Positions 35,009 to 43,130 of a stretch of 64,000 bases of DNA are shown piece after piece. Where the stretch lies: positions 1-64,000 of the forward strand of contig JAIUNI010000010.1 of the NCBI GenBank assembly GCA_020161935.1, given 5' to 3'. The position numbers were made by a program, and so were the translations under genes. Origin of the DNA: Chloroflexota bacterium. GTDB taxonomy: Bacteria > Chloroflexota > Anaerolineae > Aggregatilineales > Phototrophicaceae. Below the pieces are notes generated by a model. The model searched no databases. It was given only the letters and a program-made list of their open reading frames with translations, and had not been told where the DNA came from. Positions within the stretch are counted from its first letter, which is position 1; each line of letters starts with the position of its first letter.

Positions 35009-35866
35009 ATGGATCAGCGCAATCCCCGACGGAATCGCCGGGCAAAGGTTTCGCGCTCAATGAAGTTAATGTCGCGTGACATAGCCATTATTCACACTGT
35101 GTATCAGTATCGTGTGCTGCGACAAAATCAACTTGAGCGCTTATTTGGCCGCAGTCGAAGTGTCATGCAACGCGTACTTCTTCGGCTCTATCAACATCAA
35201 TTCTTGGATCGACGTTTCTTGCCAGTCTATGCGGGGAGCAGCCCCACTCTGTATGTACTTGATAAGCGCGGCGCAGAGGTCCTGCGAACGCAGCTTGGAT
35301 TGGATGATTTGACATGGTACAGCAGTAGTAAAGACTTGAAACCAGACTTTTTGGAACATACGACAGCTATCAATGATTTTCGCATCGCCGTGACTGTTTC
35401 AGCGCAAATAGCAGGGTATGAGGTATCCACTTGGGTGAGTGAGTCGGCACTCAAGGCGAATTATGATCGCGTGTCAATTCGTACTCAACCCAATAAACTG
35501 CAAACGGTGTCCCTCATACCAGACAGCTATTTTGTACTCAAAACGCCGTTTGGACTCTTAAATTTTTTCCTTGAGGTTGATCGCGGTTCTGAGACGATTG
35601 GACGCTTTAAGAGCAAGATTTTGGCGTATAGGATGTATCACCAGAGTGGAGCCTACAAACGACGTTACCAAAGTAATCGTATGCGCATTCTTACCGTCAC
35701 AACTGGTGTAAAACGTCTAGAGAATCTAAAAGCCGCTACTGAATCTGTAGGCGGAAAGCATCGTTTCTGGTTTGCTCATCTTGACGATATTACGCCTGAT
35801 ACCATCTTGAATCAGCCTGTATGGTACATGGCAGGGGAGGAACAACGACGTTCACTTATTGAATAA
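35009..35866 (+). CDS. replication-relaxation family protein
   Basis: This protein of about 285 aa belongs to the Replic_Relax family, linked to plasmid and integrative-element replication or relaxation. The N-terminal winged helix is VSRSMKLMSRDIAIIHTVYQYRVLRQNQLERLFGRSRSVMQRVLLRLYQHQFLDRR. This is followed by the family block PTLYVLDKRGAEVLR and the HTTAINDFRIAVTVSAQ segment, then the beta-strand FFLEVDRGSETIGRFKSKI. The first ATG (34982) has no ribosome site, while the one at 35009 is preceded by GAAGGAATG, which I prefer. It ends in a terminator. Confidence 0.85.
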   Translation: MDQRNPRRNRRAKVSRSMKLMSRDIAIIHTVYQYRVLRQNQLERLFGRSRSVMQRVLLRLYQHQFLDRRFLPVYAGSSPTLYVLDKRGAEVLRTQLGLDDLTWYSSSKDLKPDFLEHTTAINDFRIAVTVSAQIAGYEVSTWVSESALKANYDRVSIRTQPNKLQTVSLIPDSYFVLKTPFGLLNFFLEVDRGSETIGRFKSKILAYRMYHQSGAYKRRYQSNRMRILTVTTGVKRLENLKAATESVGGKHRFWFAHLDDITPDTILNQPVWYMAGEEQRRSLIE

Positions 35867-35876
35867 AGCACGTTGG

Positions 35877-35907
35877 AAAACGGACTACCGCGCCGGCAGT
35901 CCGTTTT
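35877..35907 (+). terminator. strong bidirectional terminator
   Basis: A 10-bp stem AAAACGGACT/AGTCCGTTTT with loop ACCGCGCCGGC is followed by ATTTTG. It lies 11 bp after the replication-relaxation stop and probably ends the transfer operon. Confidence 0.85.
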
Positions 35908-36183
35908 ATTTTGTAAAAAGCCCCTTGCGCTCTCCTGCTTTCGCTGGTTCGAAAAGGGAGAGGCTGTATCCAGAAACCAGCAACAGATACACAACACTTT
36001 TCTCGTGTTCGAAAGAAAAATGGAAGGAACATCTTCACATTGCCATTTTGTCATAGTTGCAAATGATCGTAAACGGTTTCAAGTTTTCTTTTCAGTACTG
36101 TGAATGGAGAGATGCAGAGGAAACATGAACATGGTTTCGTATTGAAACGAGCGCTATAGACGTGCTATCGTATCCATTCAATT
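35908..36183. other. gene-free region with no clear feature
   Basis: AT-rich DNA between the terminator and the next plus-strand gene. I see no gene. A weak inverted repeat (GTTTC-gtatt-GAAAC) near 36134 may be a regulatory site for the next gene, whose ATG has no good ribosome site. Confidence 0.4.
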
Positions 36184-36900
36184 ATGCCTTGGTACGAAAA
36201 AGAACACACTACTGCTTTTGACTCCGCACCGCCAAATGGTTTGTATTTCCTGATCGGTGATCTTCTTGCCAAACGCTATAATCAAGACTGGATACAAGGG
36301 AAAAAATACCCAGTCATTTCCTATCCTTCAGGACTGCAAAAAGAATTATGGAATAGCTCCGATGATGGCGACATCATCACTGTGTTCGGGGCGTTAGAAC
36401 TGCTTCGACAAAAAACGCGAGATGAAGGTTTTACTGGCGCGATAGAGTTTGCTTCAGAGTACGGATATACCGTAGCGAGAAGAGGCGAAAATGAGTTGCT
36501 CATCCTCAATCAGTATTCCTCGCAAGGATATGTTGTGACATACGATAATCGTGCCCAACTCATCACGAATGTCAAACGATTTCCGCAAGAAGCAATGGAA
36601 ATATTGGATGCGGAGAGTCGGGCAGTACTACCCGAGTTGTACAGTAAAGAGCAACTTGGACTCGATGCAGTTGCACCAGTAAAGATTTTCACTCCAGATG
36701 GGAACTGGGCATGGTATCCGACCGAATATGATGGAGAAGATACGTTCTTTGGGTTAGTTTCAGGATTTGAGGTAGAGCTTGGGTATTTTAGCTTGACTGA
36801 ACTTGAGGGGGTTCGAGGAAATCTTGGTTTGCCGGTGGAACGTGACCTCTATTTCACACCAACCACGCTTCGAGAATTACAGAAACAGCACGAAAGCTAA
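36184..36900 (+). CDS. two-domain protein with C-terminal DUF2958
   Basis: This 238-aa protein has an N-terminal domain (about 1-135) of unknown family that is repeated in the next gene. The C-terminal ~95 residues are a DUF2958 domain, with the motif DGNWAWYPTEYDGEDTFFGLVSGFEVELGYFSL and ERDLYFTPTTLREL. DUF2958 is common on plasmids and integrative elements and is unassigned biochemically. The two-domain fusion is rarer. The start ATG is at 36184 without a clear ribosome site. It is followed 18 bp later by the paralogue of its N-terminal half. Confidence 0.8.
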   Translation: MPWYEKEHTTAFDSAPPNGLYFLIGDLLAKRYNQDWIQGKKYPVISYPSGLQKELWNSSDDGDIITVFGALELLRQKTRDEGFTGAIEFASEYGYTVARRGENELLILNQYSSQGYVVTYDNRAQLITNVKRFPQEAMEILDAESRAVLPELYSKEQLGLDAVAPVKIFTPDGNWAWYPTEYDGEDTFFGLVSGFEVELGYFSLTELEGVRGNLGLPVERDLYFTPTTLRELQKQHES

Positions 36901-36918
36901 TGCTGCGTCAATGCAGGT

Positions 36919-37320
36919 ATGTCTTGGTACAAGAAAGAAGTACGAATAGGCATAGATACTCAACCTATCGAAGGGCTGTTCTTCGTGTACGGTGCGATCT
37001 TTGCCAAACTCACAGGCCAGAACTGGGCAGCAGAATTAAAGTCGCCACGTATTGTGTTTCCCTCTGGACTAGAACGAAGTTTGTTTGTCTCAGAATCTCC
37101 TCTCATCCAACTGTTTAATTCTCTCGATTTACCACTCTTCGAGACCCGCGATGAAGCATATATCACTGTGATGGGATGGAATGAAGATGGATGTTTTACC
37201 GTCTTCAAAGAAGGAGACGATCAGTTGGAACTCTGGGATCACGAAACCGAAACGATCTATCGAGTAATCTATGATAATAAAACAAGAAGAGTGCGGGATA
37301 TTTTCGTCTATGCACTTTAA
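36919..37320 (+). CDS. paralogue of the N-terminal half of the DUF2958 protein
   Basis: This 133-aa protein begins MSWYKKEVRIGIDTQPIEGLFFVYGAIFAKL, aligning with MPWYEKEHTTAFDSAPPNGL and ISYPSGLQKEL in the previous gene; both share GLxxxxGxxxAK and the YPSGL/FPSGL motif. Downstream the two also match in the acidic DEAYITVMGWNEDGCFTV / DEGFTGAIEFASEYGYTV stretch. It lacks the DUF2958 domain. It therefore looks like a tandem duplication with loss of the second domain. No family recognised for the shared domain. Confidence 0.7.
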   Translation: MSWYKKEVRIGIDTQPIEGLFFVYGAIFAKLTGQNWAAELKSPRIVFPSGLERSLFVSESPLIQLFNSLDLPLFETRDEAYITVMGWNEDGCFTVFKEGDDQLELWDHETETIYRVIYDNKTRRVRDIFVYAL

Positions 37321-37615
37321 ACTATCGATCAATTTGGCTTCTTAAATTTTGTCAATAAAAATCCTCCATACTAATTGCTTATCAATGTAGGGATTTTTCA
37401 TGTGGTTCGTCTAATTCTTCATAATTACTGTTGAACTAAGAAATTCTTCAAAATCACATGTCGCGCAACATTTATTGTGCGAACTGTTAATTTGGTATGA
37501 CTAACGATATTGATAACCACTCGGTGCAAATCATCATACTTATAGTGATGTGATAAATTGGAATACGTCGTATCCAACCAATTCCACTACCTGACAATCT
37601 AAATCTATCCATTTT
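37321..37615. other. AT-rich gene-free region
   Basis: Nothing resembling a gene is visible in either strand. It separates the DUF2958 pair from the convergent HTH-SorC gene, with no clear terminator. Confidence 0.4.
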
Positions 37616-38893
37616 TTATTTTTCGGGGTTTTGTTTCTTCGCAATGATGTAGTCAGCAATTTCAGCATCAATCACTAAACCATTACAGAGTCCATTTTGC
37701 AAGGCAGTTAATACGGACGGAGCTTTATAGCGACCTGTTGCAACTATCCAAACCCTGCCGCTGCCAGCTACCCTTTTTACCGTTTCGATGATTTCTTCTT
37801 TGTTATCTTTTGGCATATCTGGATAAATTTCTTCAGACAATACGGAATTTTCAATTGCAATTGGTTTACTCTGTCCGTCTAGGAACAATCCCAATATTTC
37901 CATTGCAAAGCTAGTTACATTCTTACCGAGAAGTATTTCAGCGTCCCACGATGTATGAGTTTCACCATCTGCTGTGCGAAAACGAGTTTTCACATCGGCT
38001 CTTTCTTTTTCTAATCCATTAACGGTACAGAAAATATGCCCCATATCCAGCATTTCTTCTTTGATTCTGTTGTACATTCTTCGGGCATAGTCTGAAGGAT
38101 TTCCATGCATATGAGGAAAATATAATGCGGATGACCCGGGATGTTGCGTTGCTAATAAATTCGCAACAAAATTTGCTGACAGATGATTAACAGTTTCCCC
38201 CGGAACCTGCATTAATGGTATCCATTTCGTGCCATTTCTTTGACGAGGGGTTGTTAATTGCGCCACACGACTTAGCGTGTATCCAGCACCAACACCCACA
38301 TTTTGGAAATGAAGTTCGTCAAAAACCTCATTCGCCGCCAAGAATGATACAATCTCAGTGCGGATCATATCTGTATCAAAATTTGGGATATTAGCTACAT
38401 GGGCTTCCAATCCGGGGAAATAACTTTCGAGTAAGGTTTCCCTATTCTCATCAACTTGAACGTGAGTTATTTGTAAAGACCGTGTATTAAGCGCTATTTT
38501 GATGGCCGAACGCAAAGTTTCTCGATCACCGAGCTTGCTTTGAACTTCCGCGCTGGGTAATCGATCATTAATCAACAACCGAAAAGCTTCTATCCCTTTT
38601 TTAACGACTATTATGTCAGCTTTTGACATATAATTGGGATAGGTTTCAGTCCAAGTAATGTTGGAATTTTCACTTTCGTGAAAGGCGTATAGCCAATCTA
38701 ATGAAACTTTTAGAAATGTACACAATGGTCGCAGGTATTTCTTGCTTGGAAACCCTGTCCCTCGAATCCAAGCGGTAACTGCTGATTCTACACACCCCAA
38801 TTCATCTGCTAATTGTTTTTGACTTATTCCCCTTTGTTCCAAAACTTTAAGCAATCGTTGACCAAAAGCATTATTTTCCGTATACTCGGTCAT
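37616..38893 (-). CDS. XRE helix-turn-helix plus SorC sugar-binding regulator, second copy
   Basis: This 425-aa regulator is a paralogue of the one at 30591. The N-terminal XRE domain (about 1-70) reads FGQRLLKVLEQRGISQKQLADELGCVESAVTAWIRGTGFPSKKYLRPL. The SorC-like domain is recognisable by VGVGAGYTLSRVAQLTTPRQRNGTKWIPLM, VNHLSANFVANLLATQHPG, and the C-terminal strand GSGRVWIVATGRYKAPSVLTALQNGLCNGLVIDAEIADYIIA. The ATG at 38893 is preferred over a TTG one codon earlier. Its TGAAG-TATT-CTTCA palindrome at 38932-38945 could be the operator. Two such regulators in one island is unusual. Confidence 0.85.
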   Translation of the reverse strand: MTEYTENNAFGQRLLKVLEQRGISQKQLADELGCVESAVTAWIRGTGFPSKKYLRPLCTFLKVSLDWLYAFHESENSNITWTETYPNYMSKADIIVVKKGIEAFRLLINDRLPSAEVQSKLGDRETLRSAIKIALNTRSLQITHVQVDENRETLLESYFPGLEAHVANIPNFDTDMIRTEIVSFLAANEVFDELHFQNVGVGAGYTLSRVAQLTTPRQRNGTKWIPLMQVPGETVNHLSANFVANLLATQHPGSSALYFPHMHGNPSDYARRMYNRIKEEMLDMGHIFCTVNGLEKERADVKTRFRTADGETHTSWDAEILLGKNVTSFAMEILGLFLDGQSKPIAIENSVLSEEIYPDMPKDNKEEIIETVKRVAGSGRVWIVATGRYKAPSVLTALQNGLCNGLVIDAEIADYIIAKKQNPEK

Positions 38894-39083
38894 CAAAAGT
38901 TTGCCTTTTTTGTAGATAAGTTTATAATTTCTGAAGTATTCTTCATGTACGATGAACTATTTGTGTTATATTATTTAATTATTGGTATTTGTCAAGAAGT
39001 TACTTACCTGTTTACATCATTCCTTTTAAGTTTGTTCTTTTGTGTCTGTTTAGGACGTATAGTTACGCCACAATAGGTAAACA

Positions 39084-39884
39084 ATGGTTGCTAAAACCTT
39101 AAGTAGGGTTCTTTCCACTGATAGTGGATTCTCCAAAGCAAATCGTTTGGATTATGTCTCTTTAGGAGAGGCTTGTATCTTTTCCATTACATTCAATTGG
39201 ATTCGCATCGATAAGCATCAATCTCTCTTGGATGAAAGCGACGTTACGAAGGACGAATTGTTAGAGATTGCTGCGGAACGACTCAAAGAGAAATTGCCGG
39301 ACTATAATGGGACTGACTTGGTTGAGTTTACTGAGTGGGTACAACAGATAGTTGAAGAGTCTTGGTTTAATTTCTTTGAAACCAAATTAATAGAATCCGG
39401 CAAGTTAGATGAGGCACAATGCATAAGTGACTATCGAAATAGGTACATTGACAAACACGTAAGCAAAATTGGGTCTTATAGTTATAACAATTCAAATCCA
39501 CCAGTTCGTGTTGACAGTAACGACCAGACTGATAGAATTGCACCCTCTACTATGGAACGACGCTCTAGAACATCATACGAATCTGACGAGTCTTCTGACA
39601 ATTTTGCTCATGAACGGAACATCTTTGACGAAGTCATCGCTGAACTGCAATCTAATAAACGCATTCAGCAGCCTACGAAAATGGAGCAAGTATTGAATGT
39701 TTTCAAGGAAAATCTTGGTAAAACTGTAAATACAGAATTGCTCTTACCTATCTTCGAAGGTTCAAGTGATAAAGATAGACAGTTGAGACTCGCACTTTTC
39801 AAGTTAAATCAGCGACTCGAACCATTTGGTATTCACCTCGAACACGTCCCTACGTATCAAGCTGTCCGAACACTCCCCGAATAA
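39084..39884 (+). CDS. hypothetical protein with C-terminal winged-helix-like region
   Basis: This 266-aa protein has no family recognised. The N-terminal 100 residues are helical (DYVSLGEACIFSITFNWIRI), then a Ser/Asp/Glu-rich, probably disordered linker (about 140-185). The C-terminal ~65 residues (MEQVLNVFKENLGKTVNTELLLPIFEGSSDKDRQLRLALFKLNQRLEPFGIHLEHV) look like a winged-helix DNA-binding region. It starts about 190 bp from the divergent HTH-SorC gene and may be regulated by it. Confidence 0.65.
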   Translation: MVAKTLSRVLSTDSGFSKANRLDYVSLGEACIFSITFNWIRIDKHQSLLDESDVTKDELLEIAAERLKEKLPDYNGTDLVEFTEWVQQIVEESWFNFFETKLIESGKLDEAQCISDYRNRYIDKHVSKIGSYSYNNSNPPVRVDSNDQTDRIAPSTMERRSRTSYESDESSDNFAHERNIFDEVIAELQSNKRIQQPTKMEQVLNVFKENLGKTVNTELLLPIFEGSSDKDRQLRLALFKLNQRLEPFGIHLEHVPTYQAVRTLPE

Positions 39885-39992
39885 GAAGCAAACTCATTTG
39901 CATCGTAGTTTGCAAAACTGAAAAATCGCGCTATTATTAGACAACAAATTGTTGTTCGTCAAACAATTTGTTGTTCGTTGAGTAGGTCGAAT

Positions 39993-40081
39993 GGGTTACT
40001 GTGCGCAGTTGTGAGAGACGGTACACAGTAACCCACCCTAGGAACCTCATAATACTATTTTATTGAACTCCTTCCTAGGGC
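39993..40081 (+). promoter_or_regulatory. double-hairpin leader upstream of PrnB-like gene
   Basis: Two long inverted repeats abut. Hairpin one has a 12-bp perfect stem (39993-40004 with 40025-40036, loop 20 nt). Hairpin two has a 9-bp stem CCCTAGGAA/TTCCTAGGG (40037-40045 with 40073-40081, loop 27 nt). Upstream, a duplicated CAAATTGTTGTTCGT-type sequence (about 39945-39980) adds more repeat structure. There is no T-run, so it is not a simple terminator. It lies 42 bp before the next start and may be a cis-regulatory RNA or protein-binding site. Confidence 0.6.
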
Positions 40082-40123
40082 GCAATTCCTAATCGTGTCC
40101 GTTTTCACAAGAAGGAGTTTCTC

Positions 40124-41353
40124 ATGTCAAAGTTCCATATTCGTTCGACTTCGCACACTTATGCGGAGTTCCTCAAGAAGCTGGATGGTTGGATTCGAGA
40201 TGATCTACCACGCTTAAATGAGGCAGTTGAGACCGGAAGCGTATCGCCGACTGATTTTGTTGCTTGTGTTCAGTCTTGGATCAATGAAGCTTACAGCAGC
40301 TTTGCAAAACAACCTTTTGATCGTCCAATGGCATTCCGACTCATCCAGCTACTTGGTTTTCTGGTAAGTTCGGCTGAAAAGCATTTTCAGGATCGGAAAG
40401 CCGAACCCGGCACGGGATTAGCCTTACTAAATCCAGCAGATGAGCTTCTTGTAGCCTTGGCACAAATCGCTTGCCACCCCCCGCGCGACACCCAATATAC
40501 CTACTGGAAACAAAACAATGTCGCCTCTCCGTTGACTTTTACTGGCAGCAATCAAGAAGTCTTCTTTAATTACGCTGTGAACCAAACAGATGAGTTTCAT
40601 ACGGCATCATGTATCGGGCTGCGCCAAGTGTGCAACGGGTACGTAGATGTAATTTCAAATGATGCAATTGAGGTGATCAACCAAGCTACCCAGAACATGA
40701 AGGCGCTCCACAAGATTTATGGTTCATTTATGACCAAGAATGAAGATGGTCAACAGAATCTTGACCCCATGTTTTTTATGAAACGGATGCGTACCTATTT
40801 GCCAGCCTATCCAGTCAAGGGAGTGATGTGGGATGGTGTCAACGCGGCAAACACCACTTCGCAAATGCAAGTTGATTATCTAATTGGGACAGTCAATGCT
40901 GATTATTTCGGCGTTGTTGAAAAGCGGTTACGGTATTTAGTCCCAGAAGACCAATTAGCTCTCAAGGCCGATATACAACTGCCGTCACTGTTCAATCAAA
41001 TTCTACAAGTTTTGAAACTAACGGTCGCTGACGTTGATGAATGGAACTCAGATCTTCTCGGAATGTATCTCATTGCGCAACCGCCTTCTGTTCGCAATGT
41101 ACTAGTTGCATACAGAAATCTCGTAAGCGAGGCAGGAGGACTTTCAGCGATGCATTGGGCGTTGATCAAAAATTATTTGATTAAACCCGCCGCCAAAATG
41201 ACTGAGGCAGAAAAAGCACATATGGCAGTCAATCCTGATGGTGGTACAGGTAAAGCAAAGCATAGTGATACCGAGAAAATCATGCGGATGCGTCATGATC
41301 ACCCCACAATTGGAAAATTCTTGACTGCACTTAAAGGTGGTCAATATCTTTAA
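40124..41353 (+). CDS. PrnB-like (DUF1864) dioxygenase-fold protein
   Basis: This 409-aa protein resembles the PrnB/DUF1864 group, a branch of the heme-dependent indoleamine 2,3-dioxygenase superfamily. Supporting segments are CHPPRDTQYTYW, LTFTGSNQEVFFNYAV, FMKRMRTYLPAYPVKGVMWDGVNAANT and the helical part QMQVDYLIGTVNADYF. No single residue assignment can be certified by eye. It has an excellent ribosome site (AAGAAGGAGTTTCTC). PrnB catalyses ring rearrangement in pyrrolnitrin biosynthesis, but other members are of unknown function. The downstream MOSC gene suggests a redox role. The island setting is unusual for this family. Confidence 0.5.
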   Translation: MSKFHIRSTSHTYAEFLKKLDGWIRDDLPRLNEAVETGSVSPTDFVACVQSWINEAYSSFAKQPFDRPMAFRLIQLLGFLVSSAEKHFQDRKAEPGTGLALLNPADELLVALAQIACHPPRDTQYTYWKQNNVASPLTFTGSNQEVFFNYAVNQTDEFHTASCIGLRQVCNGYVDVISNDAIEVINQATQNMKALHKIYGSFMTKNEDGQQNLDPMFFMKRMRTYLPAYPVKGVMWDGVNAANTTSQMQVDYLIGTVNADYFGVVEKRLRYLVPEDQLALKADIQLPSLFNQILQVLKLTVADVDEWNSDLLGMYLIAQPPSVRNVLVAYRNLVSEAGGLSAMHWALIKNYLIKPAAKMTEAEKAHMAVNPDGGTGKAKHSDTEKIMRMRHDHPTIGKFLTALKGGQYL

Positions 41354-41360
41354 TGCCTAT

Positions 41361-41391
41361 GGGTTACGCCTTATTAGGGTGTAGCCCTTTT
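41361..41391 (+). terminator. terminator after PrnB-like gene
   Basis: A 10-bp stem GGGTTACGCC/GGTGTAGCCC (with two G-T pairs), loop TTATTAG, is followed by TTTT. It begins 8 bp after the stop. Confidence 0.65.
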
Positions 41392-41428
41392 CATCCAATC
41401 ACTAAAGCAAGATTATGAAAGGTACAAA

Positions 41429-42172
41429 ATGGCTAAGAAAGTATATACCGAAGTGGGTATGGTAAAGGAAATTTATCGCTATCCGATAAAATCATTTGCG
41501 GGCGAGACTCTCCAAGAGAGTAAAATTGGATGGCATGGCCTAGATGGAGATCGGCGCTTTGGGTTTGTGAAGCTGGATAGCCAGCGAGGTTTTCCTTGGT
41601 TGACAGCGCGTGATGTCCCCCAACTGAGCCTATATTGCCCCTATTTCGTTGATCCAAAAGATATTCGTCACTCTCAGCTACGTGTAAAAACGCCAAGTGG
41701 ATCAGACTTAGAACTTCACGATAACCAATTGCTCCACGAGATTAGCTATTTATCACATCACGATATTCACCTACTTCAGAACTGGAGTGGTATTTTCGAT
41801 GCAATGGATATCTCAATCTTAAGTACCGCTTCTATTATGGCAGTCGGCGATGCGACCAATCAGCACCTAGAAACTGGACGCTTTCGACCTAATATCTTAG
41901 TCGAAGCATACAGCGATAAACCGTTTCCTGAAGATCAATGGGTCAAAGAATTGATTGTTTTTGGGGATCGAGCAGATTCTACTCGCATTCGTATTAACCG
42001 CAAAATACAGAGGTGTATGGTAATCAACGTCGATCTGAAAACATCGATACAAACGCCGTCAGTCTTGAAAGAAGTAGTACAAAATCGTAAGAACTTGCTT
42101 GGCGTTTACGCTACAACAGAGTGGCCCGGAACTATCAAAGTAGGAGATGTAATTCGTTTACTCCAGCCGTAA
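41429..42172 (+). CDS. MOSC domain protein
   Basis: This 247-aa protein has the MOSC N-terminal beta-barrel (VKEIYRYPIKSFAGETLQESKIGWHGLDGDRRFGFVKLDSQRGFPWLTARDVPQL) and the MOSC core with the strand TRIRINRKIQRCMVINVDLKT containing the Cys expected to bind a molybdenum ligand. MOSC proteins act as molybdenum-sulfur carriers or in amidoxime-reducing systems. The YPIKSFAGE motif is highly diagnostic. It follows the PrnB-like gene after a terminator but a ribosome site (GAAAGGTAC) precedes it. A linked metabolic pair is inferred. Confidence 0.88.
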   Translation: MAKKVYTEVGMVKEIYRYPIKSFAGETLQESKIGWHGLDGDRRFGFVKLDSQRGFPWLTARDVPQLSLYCPYFVDPKDIRHSQLRVKTPSGSDLELHDNQLLHEISYLSHHDIHLLQNWSGIFDAMDISILSTASIMAVGDATNQHLETGRFRPNILVEAYSDKPFPEDQWVKELIVFGDRADSTRIRINRKIQRCMVINVDLKTSIQTPSVLKEVVQNRKNLLGVYATTEWPGTIKVGDVIRLLQP

Positions 42173-42204
42173 TGTACCAGTGAAAATCACAGGTAAAGAT
42201 GATA

Positions 42205-42246
42205 GTGAGTGCCTGCCGCAAAAAGACAAGTAGGCACTCGCTTTTA
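42205..42246. terminator. bidirectional terminator
   Basis: An 8-bp stem GAGTGCCT/AGGCACTC with a 17-nt loop is followed by GCTTTT. It separates the MOSC gene from the convergent integrase. Confidence 0.75.
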
Positions 42247-42254
42247 TGACTAGT

Positions 42255-42842
42255 TCATAGATTCAGTTTCTTTACAACGGCCTCCACCTCATCATCCGTA
42301 ATCCCAATGTATCTCTTCGTATCCGCCAAACTCGCATGATTGAGCTTATACATGATGAGTGCCAAATCTACTCCCTGCATCCTCGCTTGGTAGCCCCACG
42401 TTTTTCGTAGGCTATGTGTACCATAGTTGCCCTGTAACCCAACTTCCTCGCAGATTGCACTGATGAACTCCCACACCCTTCCCCGCTTGAGTGCGGCAGA
42501 GTACCGATTGAATTTCGAGTTGAAGAAGACAAAGTTATCTGGATCGCTGGTTACATCAGGATAGGCAAAGAGATATTCGGTAAGTGCCTCGCGGATACTG
42601 TCATTGACCGTCACATCATGACGCTTACCCGTTTTGATTTCTCGCACTTCAAATCGCGAACGGGGCTTCTGTTGCTCGTCAATGAATTGACCGATTCGGA
42701 GTTGTAGTACATCGGAAATGCGGAGTGCAGTATTGATCCCTACTGTAAACAGTAATAAATCCCGAAACCGTCCTTGCCCACGCAACTGATTTTTAATTTG
42801 CGTGATCTTTTTGCGATCGCGAATTGGCTCCACAAAATTCAT
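42255..42842 (-). CDS. tyrosine recombinase / phage-type integrase
   Basis: This 195-aa site-specific recombinase has the catalytic set: Arg in NTALRISDVLQL, His-x-x-Arg in THSLRKTWGYQ, and the nucleophile Tyr in DTKRYIGIT. It is short for an integrase and lacks a clear N-terminal arm-binding domain, resembling the small XerC/IntI-like core forms. I chose the ATG at 42842 (MNFVEPIRD); another at 42866 would add 8 residues. Repeated GAACACAA/TTGTGTTC motifs lie upstream of it. It is divergent from the helicase operon. Confidence 0.9.
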   Translation of the reverse strand: MNFVEPIRDRKKITQIKNQLRGQGRFRDLLLFTVGINTALRISDVLQLRIGQFIDEQQKPRSRFEVREIKTGKRHDVTVNDSIREALTEYLFAYPDVTSDPDNFVFFNSKFNRYSAALKRGRVWEFISAICEEVGLQGNYGTHSLRKTWGYQARMQGVDLALIMYKLNHASLADTKRYIGITDDEVEAVVKKLNL

Positions 42843-42853
42843 AGGTATTGAAC

Positions 42854-43019
42854 GAACACAATACACCTATGACAGAGTTGTGTCTACTCAGAGGGAGGGT
42901 ACTCATCAATGCCGAAGTGGTGAAACTGGATTGATCCGTCTATTTTGGGGATGACCGAACACAACACAGATTGTGTTCAGTAGTCGTAAATTTTGAAATT
43001 TTTGTGTTGTCAAATTTCA
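42854..43019. promoter_or_regulatory. repeat-rich region between integrase and helicase operon
   Basis: GAACACAA occurs at 42854 and again at 42957 as part of a perfect 8-bp inverted repeat GAACACAA-cacaga-TTGTGTTC (42957-42978). TTGTGTT recurs at 43002. A further 8-bp inverted repeat TGAAATTT/AAATTTCA spans 42994-43019. A weak promoter with TATAAT at 43077-43082 follows. This could hold the recombinase's binding sites or the control region of the helicase operon. Confidence 0.5.
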
Positions 43020-43130
43020 TAGCACTTAGGCAGATAATTAAAATTATTCTGTCCTGCAGATCTGGAAACACTCAGCTATAATGAAATTATAAACACAGTT
43101 GTAATTTATCTCATTAATTTTTTTGCGTGT

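Noticed and set aside
39993..40081. Hairpins considered as integron attC sites
   Set aside because: No IntI-type integrase and no attC core signature (GTTRRRY) in the right place; they also precede one gene rather than a cassette array.
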